Assembly: GCA_003956705.1 (NCBI GenBank)
Contig: QZCP01000645.1
Coordinates: 1 to 64,000 of the forward strand
DNA length: 64,000 bases
Direction of reading: 5' to 3'
Origin: Brevipalpus yothersi
Taxonomy: Eukaryota; Arthropoda; Arachnida; Trombidiformes; Tenuipalpidae
The first letter of the stretch is position 1, and the number at the start of each line of letters is the position of its first letter. The notes beneath the pieces are model-generated. The model did no database searches. It saw only the letters and a list, made by a program, of their open reading frames with translations, and was not told where the DNA came from. Below are positions 24,908 to 37,869 of the stretch, in pieces. The position numbers and the translations under genes were made by a program.

Positions 24908-26709
24908 AACCCGTAAAGTGATTCCTTTTCTTTATCTGTCCACGTATATTTCAATTTGGTTATTCTTACTTTGCTGAATCCAGTTTGAGTATATATGTCT
25001 GAGCTATCCATTGATTCGATAACAAGTGTCCAATCGTGAGGATAAACTTGATTTTAGCTGAGCATTCATGAAAGTATATATATTTATCTGTTCAAAGTGG
25101 CAAAGATTGGAAATTGTTCACTGGAATATGAAGTGAATAAGAGAATGAAAAGGAAAAGAGTGAGAGAAAGAGGAAAAAAGTAACCAGCATGAAGCTGATC
25201 ATTTTGACAGGTCTGAATTTTCCAAAATAATTGGTGTGAATGTGAATAGGTGTGATCAGTTGAGCGTGTGTTTTGTGATGATATGTGGTTTAACCCCCCT
25301 TCCACCAGCAGAGTAGAGGTTAAAGTTGAATCTGTATTCTCCACTCAGTTACTGGATGGATAGTGAAAAGTAAAGGTGAGATTCTTCACATAGAAAAATA
25401 AATAGATCCTCATGTCAAAAGGAATGAACATTATTATGAAGCACAAGAATGACGATGTGAATATGGTTTTCATTGAGATAAATACTGTCTCACCGATTAC
25501 CTCTCAATCATACGATTTCTCATCTGATATGCTATAATTTATCATCAACATTCGACTGGAAGCATTATTTATTGATAATTTTGGTGGAAAATTAATTATG
25601 TTGTTTGTGGAATATTTATACACACACATACTCTCTCAGCTAATCGATAGATGATTCATGCCTACACCAGTGACTAGCATTCTAGGCTCTCCTCACTATT
25701 TCACGATAACTATTCTTCTCTACAAGGAGAATGCTCGAATCTAGACAGCGTTCTTCTAGTATCACACATTTGTTTAGTGATTTGCTTAGATTAACTAATC
25801 AATGGGTTCAATCTCAACAATGCTTTGTATTTTTGCTTGCCGAAAAAAAAGTAATCACTCCTCAATTGATAAATTGATGTATGAGCCTATGAAAATAAGA
25901 TCGAATGAATGAATTCCTTTTTTTCTGATGACTTTCATTAAGGACTATCGATCCAAATGCCTTTCTCCTCTCTACTTCAATCATTCTTGAGCATCCACAC
26001 AATACTCCACTTTGAATACGGGAAGAGAGAAGAGAAAAGTGATGTGAATAAGAGAAGAATTCATTGATAATGAGTATTTCAAGCATAAACGATGCACTGG
26101 AGAGTGAGAAAAGATAATGTTGAGAAAATTTTTTCTCATTGAATTACATCTACCCTCTTCCTCTTCATTTTCCTCTTTTTTCTCACTTCTCCTTCCTCTT
26201 CTTTTCCTCTCATCTTCAATAAACATCCCATATTCTAGACAATATTGTCTTGCCAATCCTGTTTCATAAGTGCCTTTTGTATGGGGGTATATATTCTTAT
26301 TCAGCCCATAGATATATATATATAAATATTCTCGTGTATAGTCTTCTTCATTGTCACCTTCTTTTGACTTTTCTTTTAACTTCTTTTCAAGTCATTTGAT
26401 CATTTTCGCCTAAGAGTAATTATTGTACTCTTGAAAATCATAAAAGAAGTGAATAAATAATTCTGAGGCGGCTAATATGTATCGCTCAAGCATGTAGGGA
26501 AGGCAAAAAGTGCCATCACATATTGGAGGTTGAAAGGCTTTAGCATGTAGAATAAAAGAGAAAGAGAAAGTTCTGCATAATATGATATGTTTTGAAAGTG
26601 ATTAATTATTCGCTCACTTTATTTCATTCAGTATTTCAGTGAAACTTTTCTCAACTTCATAAAAGGGCAAAAATTTTCACCAATTTCCAAGGGAAATGTT
26701 GCTCCAGAA

Positions 26710-26789
<80 letters not shown>

Positions 26790-26971
26790 TCTTTATGTAC
26801 CTTTTTTGCACTTTTTTTTCATTTTCATCTTTTTACAATGAACATAAGCCATAAGTCTAGCATATTGAGACACACCGGACTCATGAGTATTGTTTTTGTG
26901 TGAGAATATTTCACAATTCTATAGAATTCACTTTTTATAGCTTTCCCCAAAAAAAAGAGCTGAGATTGCAA

Positions 26972-27036
<65 letters not shown>

Positions 27037-29404
27037 TCTGCCAAAAAGATTATGGCAAAAATAAGCAAATAGCATAAGATAGAATATTGAAAAAAAATTT
27101 CACCAGCATCCATTTTGGCATCTATCTGAGTTGTCTCCTTTCTCTCTCTTTCCACTTCTCCTCAGTATTGAAATCGAGCTTGAAGTTGACGAATGATGAT
27201 GATCGCATCTTTTTGTGACTTCAATTCAACGATTTTTGCCACTTTTCACCGAAAACACATTGACTATCTATCATCATTGCTTTCTACTCTTATGCCATCC
27301 ATGACTCTTCACATATACTGTCGATAGGATTAGAAAAATTCTATTCCATGGTAGCTTGCCTTCTTCTATCTCTTTTCTTCTCTCTTTCACACTGTTTTCA
27401 TGGATTGACAAGTCCACTTGGAATCGTGGGACATTCACAGGGTGTAAAATTGAAGACAGAATCATCTTTAAAGTCATCAAGTGAATTGGAATCGATATTT
27501 TGATCATCGACGCTGGAAGAAGAAAAAAAAATATCTGTCTTCTTTGGGTTTTTGTTTCAGTTACATTTCACATTTGATTGTCTCAGGCTGCCAATTTTAG
27601 ATTAGAATTCTTTTCTATACATCTTTCTCTGTCTTACTATCTATGTGTTCATTTTTTCTCCTTCAATCTTCTGGAGAAAAGAAGAAAAGGCAATCTCACT
27701 AATTCAAGTCAGGAAAAAGATTTTATGATACGCTGAAAGTAGAGGAAATCGTCCAAAAAAAGATATGGAATCAAGGATCATAAAATAACATAACAATTTC
27801 CGAAGATAAAAAATGGAATTGTTTCTATCTTGTGGGAGAAATGAATTTTTTGAACATGTTTTTCAAGGGCTATTATTTGATGTCACAAAAGTATCTATAA
27901 AAGAATTGAAATCAGTGTTCAAACATAAAAGGACCGAATTAATACAACAGGAAGTTGGCCATTGACATGGGTTCCTTTCACCGGAAATCAGGAATATCCC
28001 GTACATTGGTGGATGAAAATTTCGTATTGAAAGCTGAATCAACTCGACAACAATGGAGAGCCTTATAAAAATATCTCAAACTTCAATGGCAAGGATGCCT
28101 TGTAATGCTTTTTTCTCGATTAGGAACATACAATTAGTTAGAGAGAAAGTCTTCCATGAAACCTGCCTAATCAAGCTTCTATTGCACCAATTTTAGGAGC
28201 ATTATTCCACACTTTGATCAAAATTCAATGGGAATCTCCATCCAATTTGATCATAAGCAACTGATCTGAAAGCTGAAAATCCATCATAATCTTCTAGACA
28301 AGTTTAAACGACCTCTGTTTTGTGATAATATTCATCATTACCATCACGACAGACATGAAAAAATTCGAAATTGAGCTCATGATACATACTCTAGGAACCC
28401 TAAATTTGATAAAAAAGAGTACTGTAAAACCATGGGTTGACTTGACATAAATGGCTTTAATGTTTGCCCGCCAGCATGCTGATGCATACGAGCAACTATT
28501 CTGATCTTGGTTTGCGTCTTCCTGAATGATGACCCTTGCCATACCCAAGATCATGAGAAATTATATCCATGGTTTTGTAATCGATATTCCATTGAGAATA
28601 ATGGACATTCTCGAATCATTTATCACCATAAATTGCTTTTGCTCTCTCGCTCTGAACATTTTCCATCCGCTTCTTTTGGTATGTAATTTTTCTTCATACT
28701 TTCATCTTTCTCTCTCTTTCGTTTTTTTTCTACTATTCTGTAGTGAAAGGGCTGCTGTATAGTCTCAAGATAAGAGGATTCCTGAGTCTCCTGTCATTAT
28801 AAAACGAAGAAAAAACAAGCCATTCAATTTTGGTCACATGAATTGGTGAATTTTTTGTTCACTTTTTCTCTTTCTATCATCTTCATCACTTTGAAAAACT
28901 AGCGAAAATTTTATGAGCTCTTAACAATTTAAGAATTTTTATTCCCTCATAAGAAGAAAAAGGGTGATATGAGAGAGCAAAAAATCTCTTGCTCATATCA
29001 TCAGACTTCCAGCAGAAAGAAAATCTGAGAAAGATGATCCAAAAAAAGTAACCATGTAATAATGGACAGCTAACCAAAGTAACGGTTCATAAAAGCTCTT
29101 TTAAGCTGAGCTAAGCTTGATTCTTTCACTGAAATATTTATTCACTTTTTGAAAGTGAAGCACTTGAGATAGAAAAAGGAACAAAAGAATGCTTATGATC
29201 TGATTTCTTCGCGCTTTTTTTATATATCTCTTTAGAAAGACCTCAATTCCCTCCTTTGAACAGCAATCAACAATGAAAACAATTTGAACAATTTTATTCA
29301 AGTTCTTGCTTACACGTATTGAAAGTATAAGCCCTAAAACAATAAATTTCCAAGCATTTTTAACTTTTTGTCTTAAGCAGCCTGAGCATACACACACTGG
29401 AGGA

Positions 29405-29472
<68 letters not shown>

Positions 29473-30452
29473 TCCATAAACATATAGTAGCATTTTCACT
29501 CTGAATGAATGTATGTTCTCTTCACAAAAAAAGAGAATCGCTAGACAAACAGGAATAGCATGTTTAACTCAATTAATCGGATCGAATGGCGCTTGAATGC
29601 GTTCAAATGATTGTTTCACATCTCAATGTAATCAGAGAAGGTAATAGATTGCTACTACTATTGGGGTGATAAAGTGTTGGATAGAAGAAAGAATACAGTA
29701 AAACGTGAGATCAAGTCGGAGAGAGTGAGTGTGGAAAAATACGGATACAGATTGTGATCCTATTTTCTTTCTCCCTCTTTTTCTCTTTTTGGAATGCTGT
29801 TCAAACGTTTTCTGGCTGCGATCTTTCGAAAGCAACATGGAAAAAACAAAAGCATCTTAATCAAGATTAATTACTCAATTCGTTCACCATGAAGAGAAGT
29901 AAGAAAGAGCAAAAAGTAGACAGAATTCATTCAATCGCGTGAAGGTGCTTGCTTGCTGGGTCTCTCTCTTTTCCTTTCTTCGGCATATTCCCACTGTATT
30001 CCCTCTGTATATATTGCCTGACGAGTGAAGCAAAGTAAGAAAAGAAGAATGGCAACTGTGTGTGTGGAAAGCAAACAGACTTTTCCTGAGTTAAAGAGAA
30101 AAGATCGCTGATCATATCAGCAAACGAAAGTAAAAATTGTTGCCATCATTTGCTTTTGGGAGAGAAAAAAGAATCACCATCAAATCGAGTGAGTGATGAA
30201 GAGTATTCTGGGGGTGAAGAGGAAGTAAAGATGCTCAGATATGATATCGCTATAGTCCGAGACTGGAAAGGAGAACCTAGAAGAGAAAAAAGAAAGTCTC
30301 CAGCATCCCCCAAAGGTCAGCATCCAGAGGCAAGTGAAAGTTGTCCAAATCATTTTGTCCACTATTTTTCAGCTCACACCAAGCGGACTGAAAGTGATGC
30401 TCACGCTTCTCTCTCTCTCCCTATTCCTTGACCAAAGAGAATGCTCATATTC

Positions 30453-30483
<31 letters not shown>

Positions 30484-30865
30484 TGATTTATTTGACTGGA
30501 ACGAAAGCAACTCATGTTTACAGGCTAATATGAACAAAAGAGACAGAAAGAGAAACTCTACTCTCTCATTCATCTTCACTTGATACATGTTATCAGAAAC
30601 TCCATCATCTTCCTTGCGTCCTGTTTCTTCATCTCTCCTTTTTTCTTCTCATTCAGCTTCTCATACACTTTTTCTTCTTCTTCTTCCGTATTTTGTCTCC
30701 ATCCTCATCCTCATCCTACTTTCTCTCTTTCTCGCTTATTCTCATCCCCTTCTCTTCATACTTGTCATCCATGAAAAGAGTTGGTTTATCGTTTATAACC
30801 ACGTCAGTGGTGATGTAAGGATGATATTCTTTTTCACTTCTCTTTTCCTTGGATAACTGTGGGTC

Positions 30866-30902
<37 letters not shown>

Positions 30903-31011
30903 ATTCCGAATCTTCTCAAGCATTCCAGCATTCAATTCTACTATTAGTCTTTCTTCTTCTCCTTTTTCTCCTTCTTTTTGGTCTTCTTTTTTGTTGGTAA
31001 CAATTCTTTCG

Positions 31012-31052
<41 letters not shown>

Positions 31053-31541
31053 CAATTGCTCACCATCCAAGTGAACATCAATAGATAAAGATCTGCCAGT
31101 GTATGGACAATGTCCAACATGTACATATACATTGAGTGGAAAGTGATATCCTTTTCCAATTGAAGTTGAAAAGATACTCATTATCATTCGGACCATTGTC
31201 ATAAATTTCTATGGGTTAGAATGTGTAAATTTGAAAGAGAGTGGGAGTGAGAGAATGGAAGATCATTATGTATTTGAGAATGAATAAAACGTGCCGAAAT
31301 TCAACTGGGCAACACAGGACATACAATACGCTCTCGAAGGAGAAATTTTTTCCTACCCTTATAGATACAGGATATAGTATTGATGTTACTTTTAACTTGA
31401 CAACATTCTGGAAGAAAGAGTAGGGGAACGATTGTATTAAGTTCCATAGGAAAAGTTATGGTTGACTATCTTTCTTTTGGACATAAAAGCGAACGGAGAG
31501 AAGAAAGAAGGAAAGAAAGAGAAGGAGAGAGAGAGAGCGAG

Positions 31542-31603
<62 letters not shown>

Positions 31604-32298
31604 AAATAATCCAAATGAAAATGTTTATTGCCAAAGTGATCTTTACACTAGACAAAATTGATTGAATCGGTCCATTGATTTGGCCACTTTTTCCTCTTCA
31701 CTTCACATAACATTCATCTTACTTGATGCCTACTTACAGGATCACTTGGATTCTGATCAGGTCGACCTTTTCCAGGGGAGAACATTTCAAATCTTGGGAA
31801 ATGTCCCAGAGAAAGAGTATCGGAAGCATGATAGAGAGAGAGAGAGAAAACGAATGATAACGATAAAGCAAACGGCGAGACAAATGAGCTAGTGTGTTCA
31901 GCATCTTTTCTCTCAGACTAACACTATGATTATTTAATGGAAATCGGTTACTGGCCAATGAAGACTCGGCCATGTATGGGTATTGTCACTTGGATTGCGA
32001 ATAATCATTCCAACTTGAAGGGTATTCTGAATTCTAATTCTTTTTCTCACCCACTTTCGCTCTCTCTTTCATCCACTTTGATTCTTCCAGTCTCGATCGA
32101 TAATCAAGAGTCAACAACCTTCCAAAGGATGATGAAGTACACAAGCATCCTTTTCTCATACCTCTCCATTGCGAACATCCGATGAGAGTATTTTGGGTAT
32201 TCCAGAATTCGATCAGCATCACTTCCATCCACAAGGGACAAATGAGACTAGTCAAAAGGGGATGCCAGGGAGTGAAGCATTCGAAGAGGTTAGCCAGA

Positions 32299-32335
<37 letters not shown>

Positions 32336-33497
32336 CCAAAGGAATCGTTTGATGAGTGAAAAACGGGGTAAAATGGAAATAAGAAGAATAAGGTGTAAAA
32401 AAGGGAAGAAGTAATAGAAAGAGAAGATGGAAAAAAGAGGAAGATGAGTAAACGTGTGAGACAAGAATGATGGAGATAAGATAAATGATAAGATCAGGTG
32501 AGAATAGCAATCTTCATCCTGAATCGATAGTGTTGAGCATGCCAAGATTATGGATGAAAGCATTTACTGAGCTCTCAATCAACATTCTCTTCATTTCTTT
32601 CGTTTTTCATGCTTCCTTGCACCAAAATCCATTGTATGTGTATGTATGAGTATGAATGTGTACAATCTTTTTCAGCTATACTACAAATGCCTTTCTATAT
32701 CCTCTATCATTCTTCATTCTCATTCCATGGATTCTCTCTATCTGAACAATTTTTGTCACCCTTTGAAATTCCTCACCTTTACTACTATTTACAAATCGTT
32801 GGATGTGTATGCAATTTCAACATAACCTATCTTATTTATATCACTTACTCACTGTCTGAATTGCTAAAGATCAAGTGTTGAGGATGTAAAATATTCGAAT
32901 TCATCAATCTGATCACTAGAATTCTTGCCTACAACTTTTTCTTTATCGATTAGAGTCGGTATGATATTGCATGCAATGAATTATGGGGGAAGAGATCGTA
33001 AGAGAAGAAGTTGAATACTGAATATCATGAAATCTTATCATCATGTTTGGTAATGATAGTTCTCTATGTTCAGTAACTGGGTAGCGAATCCATCGATTGA
33101 TTCCGGTTCACTTGATGACTATAAAAAAATTTCTTTTTCTATCTTTTCTATCCAATCATCTGCTTCTTTCTCTTTTTTTTCGTTCTCTCTCTTTGCTTCC
33201 AGTATTCCTCGAATATTCGATACTGACTGATTTATCGAAGAGGAAACATCGGTGTGCTCAACATTGGTGAGAGAGATTGTTCCGATTTACTATGCTTAAT
33301 GCTTTATATCAGCATGTGAAGACCATGGAAGAAGAATATACCAGCAAGAGATCGATCTTGTAAGGAAGAGAAAGAGGATTATCTGAGGAACAGGAAACGG
33401 AAAGTGATAAAGAAAAAATGTGGGAATCATATTCTTGATTATATGAATTCCCAGGAAGAAGAATTCGGAAATCTTATCGATCCATCACCGAGAAGAC

Positions 33498-33547
<50 letters not shown>

Positions 33548-35023
33548 TGAAATTCAATTCCCTTCGAGATGTTCCCACCATGAACTTCCACAACTTCTCC
33601 TACTTTTAGGGTTCCATTTTCTGGATGACTCAAATAGGATATTTTTGGGCTAATGAAAATGTTTTCCAGATTCTTGTCAGTAAGATTTCTTGGAATCAAA
33701 AGATAAATTCAATTCATCCAGACAATTTTTTTCCTTCCATCTTTTCTTCTACTGTTCTTCACTTTCTCTCGAGAGACTTGGTTGTTACAATCTCAGTCCA
33801 CAATATTCTGTCTAGAGCTTTCAATCTCATCTTTCTGGAGAAACCTCAAGGAAATATTATTTTGTATTCCTTGTTCTTCTCTCGGGTTAGTTGGTGAGTG
33901 AGAGAGAGAGAAAGCAAGGGGATTGCAACAAGATATGATAAATATTATCATGCATCAGAGACAAGATAAATAAACCAGATAGAGCAAGTTACATCACAGC
34001 TAATGGAAATGTATTTTCCTCAAGATAACCTCAGAATCTAACCTCCATGGGACCAGAGGTTTTGTTGGTCACTAAAATATTCATGTCTAGGTCAAATATG
34101 ATTATTTGACCACTCACACACATGTATACACAGGCTTATATTTCAATTTCATAAGTTTCTGTTTATCGTTCAATTTTCTTGGCTATTTGTTTTTTGTGAA
34201 ACGTACATATCTAGGAAGGAACTTTTAAATATTTTAATTCCAAATTCAATCATTCGAAAAATATCAATTTTAGATTCGATCAATATTGAATTTCGGATTT
34301 TACAATCAATTTCATTCGCGATTGATTATAATTATATAATTTCCAATCATTTCTTAAACCATTTTGATCAAAAGTGATATTGTATAGAAAAGTGAATTAA
34401 TTGTAATTTATTTGTGAGAAAAAGAGGCCATCCAAAGTGAAACTATTTGGTATGTCAATCTGGGGAAAAAAATAATTCTCTTTATCCGATTTCCGTTCCT
34501 TTTTTCCAGAATTTTATTACCCAAACCCCCTAACATTTACTAATGTATTGTAGATAGATAAACTTATCTTGATGATAGGTCGTCTTGGTCATCTTGCTTG
34601 CTCCTTGATTCAGTTATAATACGATAAAATGGACACACACACACACAGTTCATCAAGTCTTACTTTCCTCATCTTATCATCCAGNNNNNNNNNNNNNNNN
34701 NNNNNNNNNNNNNNNNNNNNNNNNNNNNNNNNNNNNNNNNNNNNNNNNNNNNNNNNNNNNNNNNNNNNNNNNNNNNNNNNNNNNNNNNNNNNNNNNNNNN
34801 NNNNNNNNNNNNNNNNNNNNNNNNNNNNNNNNNNNNNNNNNNNNNNNNNNNNNNNNNNNNNNNNNNNNNNNNNNNNNNNNNNNNNNNNNNNNNNNNNNNN
34901 NNNNNNNNNNNNNNNNNNNNNNNNNNNNNNNNNNNNNNNNNNNNNNNNNNNNNNNNNNNNNNNNNNNNNNNNNNNNNNNNNNNNNNNNNNNNNNNNNNNN
35001 NNNNNNNNNNNNNNNNNNNNNNN

Positions 35024-35080
<57 letters not shown>

Positions 35081-37869
35081 TCCACTCTCATCCCTGAGGC
35101 TTATTTTCGCACTCTTCAATGGTTACAATCGAATCTTGTTCACCTTCTTCTCTATCTTATAGTCTATTACATTTCTGATTAAACTCTTCATGCACACTCA
35201 TGTACCTTACAAGCACAAGCACACAAACCTTAATTGTGATCTGTCCATACTTTCATCATATTGATATTTATTACTGATATATGATCATGATCTTGTCTTC
35301 TCATTGATGAGGAAAATATTCCCTACTGTCACCTTTATATACACATGTTGACACTTATTTCAGATATGTCTTTCATGAAATTGAGGTTTCGTTAGGGAAA
35401 ATATAAAGAGAAAGAAAGAATACCTTTGAGTTTTCCTGTATGAGCTCTGCGTTTCATCATGAAATATTCTACTTCCTCCCCCTAACCCATAAAGATCAAA
35501 CATTAATGTTCACTATTCTCTTTCTTTCTCTCTCTCTCTCTCCTTGGGGCTTTCTTTATTCTTCCCATATTTTGCCCAATATTCCCATTTTTCATCCATC
35601 CATAGGTCATGGTAATATATCTCCTCGGACCAATACCGGAAAAATGGTTTCCATACTGTATGCTATTATTGGTATTCCGTTGATGCTTATATTTCTCAAT
35701 CAAATTGGATTCTTACTGGCCAATGGTGCTGAACGTTTGCATCGAAAAATGTGTTCATCTTGCGGTCGACGTCCGTCCAGTGGGCTTGATGATACTGGTG
35801 ATACGGGAGAAGGAAGAGGTGGAAGAGGAGGAGGAGGAGGATGCTGTCCATCATCATCTTCCATCTCATCTACATCAGGCTCATTGGCCAATAATAAAGA
35901 GAGTCCATCCAATTTATCGTCAGCCATGCTTACCAATCATCAACATCACCACCACCATCATCATCCACATTGTCATTCCAGTTCACAAACTGGACACGGA
36001 ATAACATCAGCATCCATGATGAATGCTACTCCACATCCACACTCTAATTTACATTCTGACAATTATCATCATGTTCATCATGTGACAATGAATGAAATAA
36101 GTGCCAATACTGGAGTTGGTAACGGTAATAATAATAGCAGTGTTAACAATCCAAATAGTGCTACCAATAATTCAGCTAGTCGAACTGGGATCAGTAATGT
36201 TAACAATAGTGGTACAATTAATTTAAATTCAGGTCAGCAGCAGCATCATGTGTCGATGATAAATTGTAATTCAACTTCATCAAATTCCAACATTCCGGTG
36301 CCTCCAACAGATAATAATGGACATCATCAACATCAAAATATCATCAATACAAGTGGTACCACCACTAACAGTGTAAATGATCCATATCAACAACAGCAAC
36401 AATTGAAATCATCATGTACAAACATGACCTGTACATATGCTTGTGATCCATCGTCAGGTCAGCATCCATTGAATTCGGATCACAATCATCACCACCATCA
36501 TCATCAAGATACATTAATGTATTGTGATGGGCCAACTGAGCTGACACCCAATGGACCAGAGGTGATCACCGGTCATCATCATATTTGCTCTGAGCAACAA
36601 CAGCAGCAACAATTGAAATTATCAACTGATAATGATCCGGTGACAGCAAGTTTGTATGGACACTGTGGTGGATTGATTATCAATCGTACCGGAACATTAT
36701 CCGATAAACTTCAACATGATCTCAATGAATGTACAACAGATGATACCAATACAATATCAGGTACAACATACATATCGGCAACATCAAATAATCCATATTC
36801 CCATCATCACCATCATCACAATCAATCGCAAATTCATCATCAACACCATAATCATCATCATAATTATCAATCACTCTCTCATCAACAGCCACCGGCAACT
36901 ATCCATGGAACTTTGATACAAACTTCCGGTATTGGATGTAGTACCGGTAGTGGATGCTGTGGGAATCGTGATGATACTAGATTCCTATCAAATTCAACAC
37001 CAATATGTAGATATGGTGCCTGTGATGATTATGATATGATGATGATGAACACTATGATGCCTCATTATTCAATCATTGATGGTGGTGTTAGCGGTGTTGG
37101 TGGTGATATATCATCTCCATCATCGATAATGTTTTCACATTATCATCATTCAAATCCGCATCATTCATCACTATCATCAACCGGATCAAGTATACCAATA
37201 TTATTATCAATGTTACTAATTGTTGCCTACTTAATGTTGGGCTCACTATGGCTTCATATAACTGAAAAATTAACACTTTTCGAGTGTATATATTATTGTT
37301 TTACATCAATATTAACTATTGATTTGAATACATCTTATGGATTATTTTTCATCTCATCATCATCACCATCAGCATCACATTCCAAGCATTCCTCTTCTAC
37401 TACTGGTGATACAATCACATCACTTGTTCCATCCACACCGATGGCCATAAATGAAGCCATTTTAAGTGCTCAACAAAAATTATGCTTATTTTGTGGCTTC
37501 ACAATCGGTGGATTAGCATTACTTGCAATGCTAATCAATTCTATACGAGCTCGTAATCGATACAAATCGATATCATCTTTGCCTATAACATGCAACTACT
37601 ATTGTCCACAATGTCACCATTATCATCACCATTCAGTGCCACTGACAACATTGAATACTAGTGATACCAAATTGAGATCCAATAAGCGTAATAAGCGAAA
37701 ATTTTTACGAACATCATCTGATGATGATAATGAAAATCATCATCTTCGACATCATCGACCAAAGGGAACCACAACATCAGCTTCTAGTGATCATCATATG
37801 ATGACCAATTTGACTTCACAGCCAGCAACAACCAATCCTCTTCTCGGTGAAGATGATTTTGACATATGA
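17100..37869 (+). CDS. K2P-A: divergent two-pore-domain potassium channel (two coding exons, 898 aa)
   Basis: K2P proteins carry background K+ current as dimers, each chain having four membrane helices and two pore loops. Exon 17100-17532 joins exon 35606-37869 across an 18,073 bp intron in phase 1, and the total of 2697 nt stays open. Order: basic Cys-rich N-terminus; M1 (about 29-50); extracellular cap with three N-glycosylation sequons (NQT, NIT, NWT); P1 with ITTLGHG (141-147); M2 (about 158-178); a loop of nearly 500 residues rich in His, Asn, Ser and Gln; M3 (about 674-696); P2; M4 (about 770-792); cytosolic tail of about 105 residues. Both filters are abnormal: P1 has GHG for GYG, and P2 reads TIDLNT (715-720) where TIG[FL]GD is normal. 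The frame is open on both sides of P2, so no frameshift explains it. It may be a silent or modulatory subunit or a channel with altered selectivity; conduction cannot be predicted. Confidence 0.9.
20117..20139. repeat. (CA)n microsatellite
   Basis: A short perfect CA run within the K2P-A intron. A similar CA run lies at 22632-22654. Confidence 0.9.
22944..22981. repeat. (GA)n microsatellite
   Basis: A perfect GA run within the K2P-A intron. Confidence 0.95.
23246..23303. repeat. (GA)n microsatellite
   Basis: A GA run preceded by a few GAAA units. Confidence 0.95.
24848..24904. repeat. (GA)n microsatellite
   Basis: A perfect GA run within the K2P-A intron. Confidence 0.95.
26713..26780. repeat. 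(TC)n microsatellite
   Basis: A perfect TC run. A second TC array at 26975-27033 follows within 200 bp. Confidence 0.95.
26975..27033. repeat. (TC)n microsatellite
   Basis: A perfect TC run, paired with the array at 26713-26780. Confidence 0.95.
29409..29469. repeat. (TC)n microsatellite
   Basis: A perfect TC run within the K2P-A intron. Confidence 0.95.
30871..30898. repeat. (GT)n microsatellite
   Basis: A perfect GT run. A TC run at 31014-31045 lies just downstream. Confidence 0.92.
31525..31599. repeat. (GA)n microsatellite with GC variants
   Basis: A GA run with GAGC interruptions near its start and perfect from about 31545. Shorter GA runs in the same intron are at 32303-32332 and 33502-33544. 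Confidence 0.93.
33502..33544. repeat. (GA)n microsatellite
   Basis: A perfect GA run within the K2P-A intron. Confidence 0.95.
34685..35023. other. Assembly gap (339 N)
   Basis: The gap is immediately followed by a TC array (35024-35072), so it is probably a collapsed or unspanned microsatellite. It lies inside the K2P-A intron, about 580 bp before the second exon, and does not interrupt coding sequence. Confidence 0.99.
35024..35072. repeat. (TC)n microsatellite at the edge of the gap
   Basis: A TC run that directly borders the N gap. Its true length is unknown. Confidence 0.95.
35606..37869 (+). CDS. K2P-A coding exon 2 (residues 145-898), M2, giant loop, M3, P2, M4 and tail
   Basis: The acceptor is CATCCATAG. 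With the donated G, the first codons read GGT CAT GGT AAT (G-H-G-N), followed by ISPRTNTGK and M2 helix YAIIGIPLMLIFLNQIG, a typical K2P signature. The loop (about 180-672) holds repeated His runs, Gln runs and Asn/Ser stretches encoded by mixed CAT/CAC and AAT/AAC codons, not a pure trinucleotide repeat. M3, the degenerate P2 and M4 follow in the same frame. TGA at 37867-37869 ends the protein in ...EDDFDI. The frame upstream of 35606 is intron read-through. Confidence 0.92.

Larger units (their letters stand above)
17533..35605 (+). other. 18.07 kb intron of K2P-A
   Basis: A GTGAGT donor at 17533 and a CATAG acceptor at 35605 after a pyrimidine-rich stretch. It contains many TC/GA and CA/GT microsatellites and one assembly gap (34685-35023). 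I found no alternative P1-completing exon and no convincing nested gene. The longest frame (21282-21770, 162 aa) has no recognisable domain. Confidence 0.85.

Noticed and set aside
35440..35605. N-terminal extension of the K2P-A second exon from the first ATG-like position
   Set aside because: This stretch contains the pyrimidine tract and acceptor of the intron. The correct join at 35606 in phase 1 restores the P1 filter region.
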